A DNA stretch of 64,000 nucleotides. It comes from Marisa cornuarietis. Lineage: Eukaryota > Mollusca > Gastropoda > Architaenioglossa > Ampullariidae. The position numbers were made by a program, and so were the translations under genes. Positions 51,241-62,861 of the stretch are shown piece by piece. Numbering within the stretch: position 1 is the first letter of the stretch; each line of letters begins with the position of its first letter. The stretch spans positions 3,350,501 to 3,414,500 of the forward strand of contig SMMW01000614.1 in the NCBI GenBank assembly GCA_004794655.1. The letters run 5' to 3'. The notes beneath the pieces were generated by a model. That model was not told where the DNA came from. It worked only from the letters and a program-made list of their open reading frames with translations, and did no database searches.

Positions 51241-52359
51241 TGGCAGTCCCATTATCGATGGCTGGGAGACCTAGAGTCCTGGAGTGTCGGCCAGGACCAT
51301 TAAAATGATATTTCGCTGCAACCAGGGCGGGCACTTCAGTGCTGGAGAGGAAAGGAGAGGCGGCTGCCCGCAAGAGCTTGCTGGTTACACTTCTAATCAA
51401 TATGTATTCTGTTAGACATTGCGGGTAGAACCTCTAATGCTACTTCCCTGTTGTCATTTTATTTACTGTTTTACTGCCTTATTTACCATTGTAAGCGTTT
51501 ATCATTTCTGATTTCGAATCTATTTGCATCATTCATTTGTTTGTTAATATTTTTATTAACTGCCTCTCCTGATATTCTAATTTTGTTCACAACTGATAAT
51601 AGAGCATTGCAAAGGAGGATAAAAATTGCTGCCACCCCTAATTTTGATCTTACTGAATAACAGACTCATTCAAATTATTTACTCCTTACAAATTTTTTGT
51701 CACGTTTCAGAAATGAATATACATGATGAATATATAGAATAAATATAATACGGAACATTTTAATGTCCGTCAATTATATATATATATATAAATCATCATA
51801 TTACAGGTACCCCTTCCCCTCTTATTATACCACAATAGAAATGTGATTAAAATGGGCATTTTTTGCAAATCCCTGGTGACAGATTGAAAAGTGAGTTATG
51901 TCTATTACGGGCAAAGGTTTGGATTTAATTTGTCAAAAAAAAAACACTTTAAAAAAAAAGAAGCTGTTTGTATGATAATTCCGTCGAAAAAAGTTGGCAT
52001 CACAAAATACTGTATAAAAGAACTTTTGTGTGCAATACAGATTCTTCGTTTATATTATAAAAAAATTAAATTTAGCTGAACATTGAAACATGTGTGCAGA
52101 TAAATATAAAATCGAAAAAAGTCCGATCTTCACGGTCTCCAAATATAATCACCTGATTGTTCCATATTACATTTTAAATTTTATTTCCAAATGTTACAAT
52201 TTAAAAACAGTTATTCCACACATGCCATTGTCTGGGTACAAAAGAAGCAAAGAAATAAATCCTGTAGGTTAATATGGTGTGATTAGTTATTTGTGGTTAA
52301 TCTAAACAATTTAAAACATGTTAAACGATGTAGGCATGCATTGTTCGTCAACGGCATCT

Positions 52360-52700
52360 CTAACTTTTGCAATAGTAGATTTAAGTACTTTTAAATTGTT
52401 ATTAGACTGTTATTTTGTCACTCATACAATTTATTGACGATAAAGATTACAGGGGATGGAGCTATCGCGAGAGTTAGAAACTGCAAAAATTATTTTCAAA
52501 CGATATTGTTGAATAATATTATTTAATAAAAGTATCTCCAATTGCGTTCAAACAGGGAGAATTGAGGATGAATCGAAGTCGCAAGGCAGTACCACGCGAT
52601 TTATTTAGAGAGTTATTTCCCACGAGAGCAGCAAAGATCATATCCACTTGAATTTTATATCTCCTATCTTCAGCACCTCTCCTCTATTAACAAATTAGCA
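52360..52700 (+). repeat. diverged repeat E, copy 2
   Basis: Second copy of the element at 46010-46370, 6.35 kb downstream in the same orientation (shared landmarks given there, including GAGGATGAATCGAAGTCGCA). It runs into the GT array at 52719. No open frame and no recognised transposon signature. Confidence 0.75.
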
Positions 52701-52714
52701 CACGCCTGCGCGCG

Positions 52715-52718
<4 letters not shown>

Positions 52719-52757
<39 letters not shown>
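52719..52757 (+). repeat. (TG)n microsatellite
   Basis: Perfect TG array of about 19 units. Confidence 0.98.
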
Positions 52758-52758
<1 letters not shown>

Positions 52759-53077
52759 ACGCGCGCGTTGGGAGGAGTGAAAGGGGTGGGTATGTGTTGA
52801 TATTTTACTAATGATGAGTGGCTCACTGGACGGACGGTGGTTTTCTAGAGAGAAGGGATATATATAATTCGTAGCGGCAGTCGGCCGTGTATATCTATAT
52901 ACAGAAATAGATATAAAATCAATCGGCAGTGTCGAGATGACAAATATCCGATTCAATTTTTTTCGAAAAGCATTCCTATCACCCGCTGGCTGTATACTAT
53001 GCTACTGCCGCCCCGACAAACGTTAAACCGAATCATCAACATGACATCATTATAATATAACTAAATGCACTTACACG

Positions 53078-53088
53078 CACACACGCAC

Positions 53089-53119
<31 letters not shown>

Positions 53120-53240
53120 GCACACACACACACACACAAACACACACACGCACACAAACACAAACAAACACACACACGCCGACACAAACACACACACATA
53201 AACAAACACACACGCGCGCGCGCGCGCACACACACACACC
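53078..53240 (+). repeat. CA-rich compound microsatellite
   Basis: CACACA blocks broken by CAAACA and CACGCA, ending in an alternating CG/CA stretch (CGCGCGCGCGCG at 53213-53226) with Z-DNA potential. Confidence 0.93.
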
Positions 53241-54613
53241 TCTGACGTGCATCCGCAAGCTAATTAACTCTATCAGTTCTTAACGCTGTTAGCGCCGTCC
53301 CTGCCTTTCTCTCTCTTTCTGCAACTAAAAGAGATTGAGGGGGAAAATGCGAAACAGTGGTTGTCACCTCTTCCGTGTTCCAGAAGCTAACAGGCGGGAG
53401 CCCCGATGAGCGGTTTGCACGGGGTCGTACGGGGTCACCCACAGTAACCTCACGCCGCTGGCCTGTCATTACGCGTCCCCTGATCATGTTTGGCCAGTGA
53501 GGGGCCTCCTTCATCAGCGGGGCAAATACTGCGGCTCAAAGGATGGCACCCCTTCATTTCGCGAGCTTTACCGCACCATTGAGAACTCCATTAAACGCCG
53601 AAATTGCTGCCGTGTCTTCCCCTCCACAAGACCGCCATCCCAGAAAGAGGCTTAAGATTTTGGCCACGCTAAAAGGTGACGAGCAAGGCTTACCTTCCCC
53701 TGACCACATTTTGCGGCATCATTTTTGCTCTCTGCTTCCAGACGAGGTCTTGTCTAACCTTATTAGAGAGGTGTATGGGTGGGTGTCTTGAGCTGGCGGC
53801 GGGTGGGGGTTGAAGACCTGCAAACTTTGATGAACATCACTTTAAGCGGGTTCTGACGTGCCGGCACGCACCCACGTGAGTTTATGTCTCTGCGTGTGTG
53901 CGTGCGTCCATGGGAGGTTGGTATTTGGGAGGAAGGGGGGATGCAGTTTTAAGCAGTCATCCCTGTAACACACAGCTCGCAGGCAAGCAGAAGAGTTGTG
54001 GGTGTTTGTGCCGCGGAGGACAAATATTGGTACAGCTGGCACTAAGCCGCGTTCAGCGCCACCTAGCGGCCCGGCTCCCGCGGTCTTCAAGCACCATTGT
54101 CACGTGACCGACATTTGTTCCGCCGTGCTTTTCGCACAAAGTTTTAGCGGTTGTCTTCTGGCGATTGAGCTTATGGAACTTTCTGGAGACCGCGCCATCG
54201 GGTAGCCCCTATTTTCCCCTTCCACCCTGACGATACCCCGCGTCCCCAACACGCAGTTCTCCCCCCTGCCTACTTTCCCTTCGTCCACTTCGCAGGTTGT
54301 AATGGTGCGGCGGTTTCCTTTTAAGGTCTTGAGAACAGCGATTTCCCAGCGCTGTAAAGAGCGTCCAGCACTTCCTGTTAAAGCCTGTGTTCTGGGAGGT
54401 CTGGTCTGCCAGATTCTTTTTCATGAACTATCTGAGGTCTCCTGACGCTAATAAACTTTTTTGCACTCTTAATTATTTCCGTCTGAATATCTTGCTTTCC
54501 GAGGTCACAGGGCTAATGTCCCCCTGAATTGTTTTCTGCTCTAGCTCTGTGGTTTCCAGAATTCGCTGAATCCAACCCTGACTTTTCTTGTATTTTATAA
54601 TGAATACTGTGGA

Positions 54614-54616
<3 letters not shown>

Positions 54617-54661
<45 letters not shown>
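54617..54661 (+). repeat. (TG)n microsatellite
   Basis: Perfect TG array of about 22 units. Confidence 0.98.
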
Positions 54662-54668
<7 letters not shown>

Positions 54669-55871
54669 GGTGGGGGTGTCTGTGTTCGTGAGCAGTCTAT
54701 GCCCTTTGTCCTAATTTTAGCATGATCCTTTTTTTTTTACAGAAGATCCTAGTAGATGATTAAACTTGCTGGACTATGATTTCTACGGTTGGTGTATGCT
54801 GCGCCGGATGATCTTTCATTTTTTAACTCGTTATAAGATGTTAAACAACATTTACTCCATTTTTTAAAATAAAACACATAGCGAATATTACGACTTCATT
54901 ATGTAGAGTCTCTTGGAGCTATTCTTTGCACTGAACACCTGTCAGGAAAGTAGACATTGTAATGGCAACGGTAGCTACCCTTCCTAGTATACCCAGTACA
55001 TGTAAATAGTAAAATGTCAAACTGTTGTAGCCTTGGCGTCTCGTTTTTCTGTCCCTGACATGTTTATCCCTTTGTCACGATAACTTCTACCAAACTTGTG
55101 AAAAACCCTTTCGTGTACTAAAGCCAACTTTGATGGTACTTCTTTCATCTTGACCATATTTTGTGTTGACGCCTTTTGAAGCTTTCAACCTGACTTTTGT
55201 GCCTGTGTGTGTCGGCATGTAAATAGTGTGCCCCCGGCATTTCCCGTCTCTCGTTACCATGTCATGCTGCGGGCATCTTTCTCTTCGGGCTCTGGAACGG
55301 GGCTGTCTCTTGAAAATCGATCTCGGAGCTGACGAAAATTGGCAGCAAATGAGCGTCGCCTCAGGGGTCGGGTAGATTATGATGTAATCTTAGGCCGAGC
55401 AGAACTGAGAAACACTCTTGCTTCCTCTCATCTTCCCAGTGCAGACTTGTGAACTCCTTGTTTTAAGGATCATGGGCTGAGCACGGAGATTGGCGAAGAT
55501 AGCAATTATGGATTATCTGCTTTGAAGAGCAATCTTTGTTTGGGATTATACCTTGATCGTTATCTCCGCGATAAACTGCGTGTCATCGTCAGCCTTATTC
55601 TTCTGTAACCATTTGCCTCTTCAAGGAACTCGTCTAACTAAGCGAGAGACAATATTGTTAGTACCTAAGCAATAATCAATAATGTTAGCAATTAGTTAAA
55701 TAGTTGTGTAACTGCAAAGAAATGAAAAAAGGAATAGAATTGTTGTTGCTGAGGAAAGCACAATAACAGTAATAATAAACTATTACCAGATGAATGCATG
55801 GAGATTACTAATAACCAATAACGATACCTTGGATTTTTTTAAATTCATAAGGATCACGTTGATGATGTCTT

Positions 55872-56083
<212 letters not shown>

Positions 56084-56176
56084 AAGAGCAAAAGAGTGTC
56101 GATATCGAATTTAGCCTCATGTAAGATGCGTAATTCTAGTATCTTGGAAATTCACTATTTTTGTGCCTGTGTGCAG

Positions 56177-56392
56177 GAGTCGTCCCCTGTTCAGCCATGG
56201 ACCAACAAGGTGCCTAAAATGGCGCAACCTGACCTCAACTTCCTGCCACCGGAGATGCAGCTGGGACGCACTTGCTCGCCTCTCTCCGACATGTTCTCCC
56301 TGGGCATGGTGGTCTGTGCCATCTACAACGGCGGCCACTCCCTCATCGCCGCCGACCACAACCCAAACCTCTACGTGAAACAGCTAGACCAG
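56177..56392 (+). CDS. SCYL2: SCYL2 exon e: activation segment and C-lobe
   Basis: Seventy-two codons, ESSPVQPWTNKVPKMAQPDL to LYVKQLDQ, phase 0 both sides. The acceptor is GTGTGCAG and the donor GTGCGC. It contains the family block Q.DLNFLPPEMQLG (human-type PNPEYLAPEYIL), the C-lobe SDMFSLGMVVCAIYNGG helix (family SDMYSLGTVMYAVFNKG, with the structural Asp of helix F) and the RQLDQ-like end. The activation-loop equivalent is short and lacks phosphorylation-type features. Confidence 0.97.
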
Positions 56393-57676
56393 GTGCGCCT
56401 CCTGTACTGCCGTCCGTAACAGACTGCGTATCGATGCAATTGTCCTTTTAAGGTTTTATAGCCAGCGAGATATTTTCGTATTTATAGCATCTACACTTAG
56501 CCCACTACAGATTATTCGTCATAAATAATGTAGTACACGCTTTTGATTATTGCATTATTGAATAATTTATTAAACTTCGTATGTTCATTCTGCTTCGGTG
56601 AGCAACTCTAGGCAACATTTTTTTTCTGTTTTTTCCCCGGTGTGCCGTATGAAGAACAAGGTCGACCCTTGTTCCACTAAAGGGTGATTACTAACGGTAA
56701 GCGCCATCTCGCACGTGCCAGACACGACACTCGGTGTTACCGATACTCGTGGTGATTGAGCGGCCAGGAAGGCGACACGAAAACATTAAAAAGCCAGGAC
56801 ATAATCCGCTTTGTAGATTCTTCTCGTGATCCTATTGTACACAGATGCGAGCGTGAGAAGTTAATCGATTAGAACCGAATGTTGTGGCACTCGGGAGTGT
56901 GGTATGGGAGTAGAGGAAGAGAATACGAAGATGGATGGGATAAAAAAAAAAGGCTCGAGCACAGGGCAAATCTATTAACTAAGCCCTCGACTTTCGGGCA
57001 CAAAAATGAGTTGTTTCGTGGTGGCGCAAAGCTATACCTTGGTGATAAGTGCTCTCCTCTTCTCTCTCTCTCGCCTTCAATCATCAGAATTCCGGCGACA
57101 TTCCCAGATTCTGGGATTGCTGCCATTTGTGCTCTGCAGCAGGTGGTCATCCATATTCCGAAGCTGCGTGTCTCTGCTAGACATTATTGCTTTTAATGTC
57201 AGTGATGTTCATGTCATGTCTGCGACTTCCGTTGTGTCTTGCTGTACGGCTGGATTTCATGTCGAGGCTTTAACTTAGGGGTCAGACAAACCAATAACCT
57301 TTGTCTTTCATAGTGCAACAGAAGCGGCCGTTATAAACCTTCCAAGGTCCATGGGCTCCCATAGTCACGAGACTGTCGTGGGCACATGCCTTTCGGTATT
57401 CACGATAAAGATTGTCTGCTCACACGGAGGTTTACAGTCGAGTTACCCGAATAATCGAGGCGGAGGCTTGACTACACTATTACTTATCTTTCGCAAAAAT
57501 GTTTGCATATTTCAGGTTAGACACTGCATTTATTCGGCACGGGAGTTCCTTCTGGAAACAGATGACCATTGTTTTACTACTGAATTATTGAACTAAATGT
57601 GGAGATATTTAAAACGTGGGAAGATTAAAAAGTTCAGTCCTCTGTTTCTTCAAAAGACACGCTTAAAGACCAGGAA

Positions 57677-57887
57677 GACACTTTGCCAGCCGTCACGTGA
57701 CCTCGGTCCTTGATTACGGACCAGAGAGGCACTTTGCCACCCGTCACGTGACCCCAGTCTTTACAGACCAGAGAGGCACTTTGCCATCCGTCACATGATC
57801 TCGGTCCTTACAGACCAGAGAGGCACTTTGCCATCCGTCACATGATCTCGGTCCTTACAGACCAGAGAGGCACTTTGCCATCCGAGT
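57677..57887 (+). repeat. 47-bp minisatellite with GTCACGTGACC motifs
   Basis: The string (G/A)CACTTTGCCA recurs at 57677, 57728, 57775, 57822 and 57869. The last three intervals are exactly 47 bases and the first is 51. Units carry GTCACGTGACC in the first two copies and GTCACATGATC in the next two, followed by TCGGTCCTTACAGACCAGAG. Confidence 0.95.
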
Positions 57888-59052
57888 CTCCTGCTGCTTT
57901 AATCGCTCTGATGGATCGTTCATGGATACCGGAGGGCGGTCTTGGGTGGGTTGATGTGGGTGGGGTGGGGGTGGCTTGGAAATCTGACGATGCAAGAATC
58001 GTCGTCCGTCTCGGCGTATCAGCAAGCTGCGTTTCCATGGCAGCGGTCCCTGTGGTGCTGTCAGCCCGGTTCCTCTTCTCTTCCAAGACCAGGGCTTGGG
58101 GCTCGTCTTGATGGTCCTATTAACAGCATCCAGAGAAGCAATCACACGACCTGCCTCGCTGTGAATGGGCTGACCTGGCTTTGCGTGACCTCCAGAAAGA
58201 AAAGCTGGTTATGCTGATGTGGTCTGCCGAACACCATCAACGGTGTGCACGGAATTAGATGAGATGAGCGACTGCACTGAGGCGATACGATTTTTTCTTG
58301 ACTTTACCTTTACTTTTTAAGTATTTATTACTTTCGACAACTTTGAACAAAAAGTGCAAAAGTAAGCCAGCATGTTAGTTGTATGTTTTACTTTGAGTCA
58401 GCAGCGGTGATATAACCCAGCAAAACATCATCAAGTCCCGACACAGAAAAATAGGAAGCGGATGATGAAAATAGCAGACTGGAGAGGAGGGAGTAGAAGA
58501 CTGAGTACTGCATACCCAGCAGAACCAGCTTCTTGTACCTGTCGGTTTTTCTTTTAAGGACGACTACAGGATTCAAGTAGGTGTGCTCTATCCACCCATC
58601 AGCGTCCGGCCGACAAAGAAGAGTGTCTGATACCGAGACGATTAGAGGTGCTGCAGAAAGAAACAGGTTTTCCCAAAAGGGAAGTGGAAAATTGATAGGG
58701 TAGCCCCGCCCTCCGCGTGACATTGGTTATGAATAAAGGAGAAGGAAGACCTTGATTAATGCTAATACAATCGCCAGGGTTAGCTTCCTTTGGCCAAGGA
58801 ATCGTCTAATTTGCTGCCTGACTTTCCTCTATTTTTCAGTTTAGCACAAACATCCCTTCTTTGTAAGCTCTGAATGCGTGCGTGTGTGCGAGCGTACGCG
58901 CGCTAAAAACGTGTCTGTGGAAATTTCTATCCGTCAATGCTTGCTATTTTAGCCGAAAATTTTTTATTGTGCCTGCATTTGTTAGTCTTCTTAGAAATTA
59001 TCTAAAGAATTTGGATGCCTCGTGAGCCTACTAGTATTAGTTGTGTAATGGT

Positions 59053-59300
59053 GAGCTTAACCTGGTGTCATGTGTCACAACCAGCCTACGCCTGGTCTCA
59101 TGTCACAGTAAGCCTGTCCTTGGTCTCTCGTGTTGTAGTGAACCTCACCACGGTGTCTCTTACTCCTGAGCCTGTCCTTGGTCTCTCGTGTTGTAGTGAA
59201 CCCTACCACGGTGTCTCTTAATCCTAAGCCTGTCCTTGGTCTCTCAACTTCCAATGACCCTTTTCACGGTGTCTCTTAATTCTGAACCTGTTTGTGTGTG
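59053..59300 (+). repeat. 58-bp minisatellite abutting exon f
   Basis: AGCCTGTCCTTGGTCTCTC recurs at 59111, 59169 and 59227, with a partial AACCTG at 59285, all exactly 58 bases apart. Diverged material (CCAGCCTACGCCTGGTCTC) lies upstream. The last partial copy overlaps the branch-point/polypyrimidine region of the exon f acceptor. Confidence 0.93.
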
Positions 59301-59307
59301 GTTGCAG

Positions 59308-59424
59308 ATGCATGACATGTTCGGGGTGGTGGCCCACAAGATGCCCATGGCCCTGGTGGAGCCAGTGGAAAAAATGATCAACAAAGACCTACGCTACCGA
59401 CCTTCTGCTCATCTCTTCTCTCTT
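59308..59424 (+). CDS. SCYL2: SCYL2 exon f: end of the kinase-like C-lobe
   Basis: Thirty-nine codons, MHDMFGVVAHKMPMALVEPV to YRPSAHLFSL, phase 0, acceptor TGGTTGCAG, donor GTGAGT. It corresponds to the family stretch before and including the helix-I motif (V..LL...P..RP.A..), here MINKDLRYRPSAHLFSL with the conserved RP. The first codon of the exon is ATG but follows directly on exon e, so it is internal, not a start. Confidence 0.95.
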
Positions 59425-60386
59425 GTGAGTATGAAACAGTGTGTAAGCCTATACCTTGTGCAGTCCTGTATGTCTGTTGTGTAGGCCTGTAGGTGGGTTG
59501 GTCTGTAGAAAGTGTCACACCTGTGCAGGTCTGTGGGGCTATAACAATTCGCACACTGATTTCGGTCACTTTACATAATAAGTTTGCATATGTCTGCTTA
59601 TATTATATAGAAGGCTCCTGTACACATAATAATTAAAGGTAAGCCTTCTTACACAACTGAACTTATTAATATTTGTGTTATCATTATCTTGCTGGAATGG
59701 AAACAGCAACATTCGACAAAAAACTGTATTCAAATATTTCATATATGATAAACGAGCAGGCTTATATTTCTGAAGTCAGAATAACTTTTACGAAGCTTCC
59801 TATTTCACAGACAAAATCCTTCTTGTGGTTTAAGAAAATATAAAATTTCTTAAAAGAGAGCAAGTGAAATGGTATAAACATTATTACCTTTCAAATGATG
59901 ATTGAAAATTCGTTCATATGGTGGAGAAAATGCATGACAAAGAGAATTAGAATAAAGAAGGGAAATGAAAGAAAGAAAGAAAGAGGCAAAGATGGACATA
60001 TAAACATTTAGTCATGGAGGGAGACAGCCAGACAGGGGGTGAAAAAGGAAGAAGAAACGTAAGGAGTGAGGAGTAACCGGATCCTCCAGCTGTCTCCACT
60101 TCTGGCTCCGAGCCACTCCAGACGCGGGTGTTCCTCTAAATAACAAGAGCCCAATGATGTTAGGCCTTTATTAACTTTGAGGAGACTGGACAAATTGACC
60201 TAATGAAAAGACATACCATGAGTCTGTCGTCCAAATGAAGACTACTGCCATTTGTGAATTCACCCTAATGAAGACTCGTACCATTTGCCAATCTGAGACG
60301 ATGAAGACATGCGCCACTGTTTAACGAGAAGAAACGAAGACTTGAGTAGCACTGCATTGCATGACACTGGGTAGACTAGATAGTAT

Positions 60387-60482
60387 ATGCCACTGCGTTG
60401 TGTTGGAAGACTGCATGCCACTGCGTTGTGTTGGAAGACTACATGCCACTGCGTTGTGTTGGAAGACTACATGCCACTGCAT
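60387..60482 (+). repeat. 28-bp minisatellite
   Basis: Three and a half copies of ATGCCACTGCGTTGTGTTGG followed by AAGACTAC. The left copy is slightly diverged. Confidence 0.93.
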
Positions 60483-60903
60483 AGTGGTACACTAAGGAGA
60501 GTACGAGCCGTGTAGTTCAAGGACGATTCATATCATCGATTCATTCGACGGCGAAAGCCCCCGCTTTTTTGGTTAATTTGATAAAACGAAGTTTCATCTA
60601 ACTGCTTGACGTGAAATAAGAAAGACTGAAACCAGTGTTTTCATTTAACGCCATGAAAATACCCAGATGCCTAGAGACCAGACGGGGATCAGAAAAACAT
60701 TATTTTTTTCTAAATGAGACTCACATCGAAAGCATGTGCCTGAGCATAGGTACAGACGTACTTCTCTTGTTCAGGTGTGATCATTGACACAGACAGGTAG
60801 ATGTCATAATGAAGACATACTTTAAACTGAAGCTACCCTGTCACTACAAAAATAAAATATTATCATCTCTGAGGAAAGTAACATTGGCAGCCTCACGAAG
60901 AGC

Positions 60904-61146
60904 GAGTCTCTGGTGATCCTAATGTGACATCACGACGAATCAAGTCATTGTAGAACCACGCGACATCACAGGAACCCAAGTCACCTTATACTCACATATC
61001 GCAAAGACCTCAGTTAGACTGCTGACATCATGTGACGGAAATCTCAACCAATGGCGATCAAGATGACATCACGAAAACCCAAGTCGCAGATGATCCGTCA
61101 GATCCACGAGGACTCGAGTCTCTGGTGACCCTGGTGACGTCACGAA
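60904..61146 (+). repeat. degenerate repeat with CRE-like TGACRTCAC motifs
   Basis: GAGTCTCTGGTGATCCT followed by TGACATCACGA at 60904 is repeated as GAGTCTCTGGTGACCCT and TGACGTCACGA at 61116. Further GACATCA cores lie between (about 60961, 61022, 61063). CAAGTC and ACCCAAGTC elements also recur. Confidence 0.65.
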
Positions 61147-61343
61147 GTTCCGAATAACCGTGGTTACGAAGAGCCAGGTGACTGGCATCCAGGTGTTCGG
61201 GTTTCAACAGACAGACCTTAGTCTCTGGCTATCCAGGTGATGTAGACTGTGCTATCCCTTAAAGATGCTGTCCCGGACGCACGACAAAAAGCTGATCACA
61301 GAGTCGACCTGGCTGACGTGACCTTGACCTGTGTATGTTGCAG

Positions 61344-61469
61344 CTCAAGTATTTCAACGACACGGTTGTGATCAATCTGCACGCCCTGGCCTGTACAGAC
61401 CGGCGCGATCCTGCTGGCCGAGCTGAAGCTTATGTGGGCCTTTCCCAGGTCATCCCCAACATACCCAGG
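61344..61469 (+). CDS. SCYL2: SCYL2 exon g: linker to the HEAT region
   Basis: Forty-two codons, LKYFNDTVVINLHALACTDR to GLSQVIPNIPR, acceptor ATGTTGCAG. It matches the SCYL2 stretch FFDDVGAVTLQYFD...KSQFFKGLPKVLPKLPKR, the entry to the HEAT-like repeats. The only GT donor at the end is after the AGG codon (61467-61469), giving phase 0. The best acceptor of the next exon needs phase 2, and the family alignment also expects the junction one base earlier. The GGG at 61468-61470 may carry an extra G (see findings). Confidence 0.93.
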
Positions 61470-61783
61470 GTACGCTCTTCAACTATATCGCGTGACGCTC
61501 TTTTAAGGTCTCCAAGTAAGGGAAAAGGCTTGGCTAACTTCCCTACGATAGTATTTCCCATTATTATTTGTGAGTAAGGCGGCCATGTCACTGGTTCAAT
61601 GGAAGCGCCGTAGTTTGGTCAGGAATAGAAGGAAGGACAGTTGGAGTGGGAAAACACCGTCTTATTCTTTTCCCATTCCGGATAAAACTACCCGTTTTAT
61701 CAGGGAAGCTTAAAAACGGTGTAATAAGAAATTTGGATCCGCTTTCCCCAGGTCGTGCCCTCAGCATATTGAACCAATTACAG

Positions 61784-62032
61784 TTCTGTGCCCCTAGGTC
61801 TACCATTTTATGTCAGATCCTGTCAGAATGCACACCACGTGACTTGCCTGTGCAGAAAGTGCTATACAAGCACGTGCTGCCGACAGTGGTGGACGACTGC
61901 AAGATGTTCGATTCCATCATCTACGCCTTGCCCACATTGCTCACCATCATCGACTTTGCCACGCGCGACGACTACTGCGACCTCATCCTGCGAGACTTCT
62001 GCACCGTGCTCGGCATGCCCAAACCTGTACAG
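61784..62032 (+). CDS. SCYL2: SCYL2 exon h: HEAT-like helices (start ambiguous)
   Basis: Frame STILCQILSECTPRDLPVQK to CTVLGMPKPVQ, donor GTGCGC (62033), phase 0. It matches the family VIVQRILPCL...FVLPNVLLIAEECTKEEY..LILPEL..V...EPIQ. Two starts are possible. ATTACAG|TTCTGT at 61784 keeps phase 0 with exon g but adds four residues (FCAP) not expected from the family. CCCCTAG|GTCT at 61798 gives the expected protein length but needs two bases carried over from exon g. The coordinates given use the phase-compatible start. Confidence 0.85.
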
Positions 62033-62141
62033 GTGCGCCCTGTGCGTGTGTGGCGTTGTGTGGGTATGAGATATTCTGTTACATGATTATGAAAAGGTAT
62101 ACAAGAGATTTTGAGCTTCAGCGGTCATGGATTTATTGCAG

Positions 62142-62264
62142 GCCACAGTCTACATCTTGAACAAGCTAGACATTATCCTGGCCAAGACGCCACTAGAAGA
62201 CATTCGGACAGAGATTCTGCCCATGGTCTTCAACACCTTAGATTCTTCTTCCCTCCAGGCACAG
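62142..62264 (+). CDS. SCYL2: SCYL2 exon i: HEAT-like helices
   Basis: Forty-one codons, ATVYILNKLDIILAKTPLED to DSSSLQAQ, phase 0, acceptor TTATTGCAG, donor GTGTTA (weak). The intron before it is only 109 bases. It matches LLIFLQKMDLLLTKTPPDEIKNSVLPMVYRAL in the family; the LAKTPLEDIRTEILPMVF string is diagnostic for SCYL2. Confidence 0.96.
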
Positions 62265-62483
62265 GTGTTATGTCTTAATGAGTAATTTATTTTTTAGTTG
62301 ACCTAACTTACAGATTCAAGAAAATGTGTAATATCTTTATAAGTTAGTGCATTTCCTGCTTTCTCAAATACAATTGACTATTGACTATTTTCAGTTTCCA
62401 TTTTTCTATAATAAATACAAGGTGATATAATAAATGATATAATTCATCTATATTTTAACTTTAACCAGTTTGATGCTTTAACC

Positions 62484-62672
62484 AATTTTGTTTGTTCCTG
62501 GATTCCTCTTTGTGTCTTCTATGTTTACTTGTCTGCATAGTTGTTTCTCCGTCGGTCCTTCGTATTCTGTCCATGTCTTCTACTTGTCGCTGAGACCAAG
62601 CTCCTTCGTGAGCGTAATTCTGCGCTGTATAAATCACACGTTTATTATTATCATGCTTATTATTATTGTTAA
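62484..62672 (+). mobile_element. SINE-like family C, copy 3 (plus strand)
   Basis: Inverted relative to copies 1 and 2. It reads GAGCGTAATTCTGCGCTGTA, then TAAATCACACGTTTATTATT as the tail. The upstream part (GTTTGTTCCTGGATTCCTCT, TTGTTTCTCCGTCGGTCCTT) is the reverse complement of the copy at 14185-14411. It fills much of the 597-base intron between exons i and j. Confidence 0.7.
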
Positions 62673-62861
62673 TTTGCTGTGAATCCGTTACTTTGTAAAA
62701 TACAAATGAAAACTGAGCAAGTGTTAAGTTGTCTGCCATAATGATTGACAGCGCATGCAAATTAATACATGCAGATGGTGGCTACATGATCAAAAGAGGA
62801 ATGTTTCGATTCCCAATTCTGGACTTGACAACAGAAAAATACTTTTTTTTTCTCCCAACAG

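Larger units (their letters stand above)
56393..59307 (+). other. SCYL2 intron between exons e and f (2.9 kb, phase 0)
   Basis: Begins GTGCGC and ends TGGTTGCAG. Contains the 47-bp minisatellite (57677-57887) and a 58-bp minisatellite that runs up to the acceptor (about 59053-59300). The remainder shows nothing recognisable. Confidence 0.93.
59425..61343 (+). other. SCYL2 intron between exons f and g (1.9 kb, phase 0)
   Basis: Begins GTGAGT and ends ATGTTGCAG. Contains a 28-bp minisatellite (60387-60482), short AATGAAGAC...CCATTTG repeats (about 60190-60310) and a degenerate series with TGACATCAC/TGACGTCAC strings (60904-61146). Nothing else recognised. Confidence 0.93.

Noticed and set aside
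58388..58723. 111-codon minus-strand ORF
   Set aside because: No recognisable family, no splice or start support, and no second copy.
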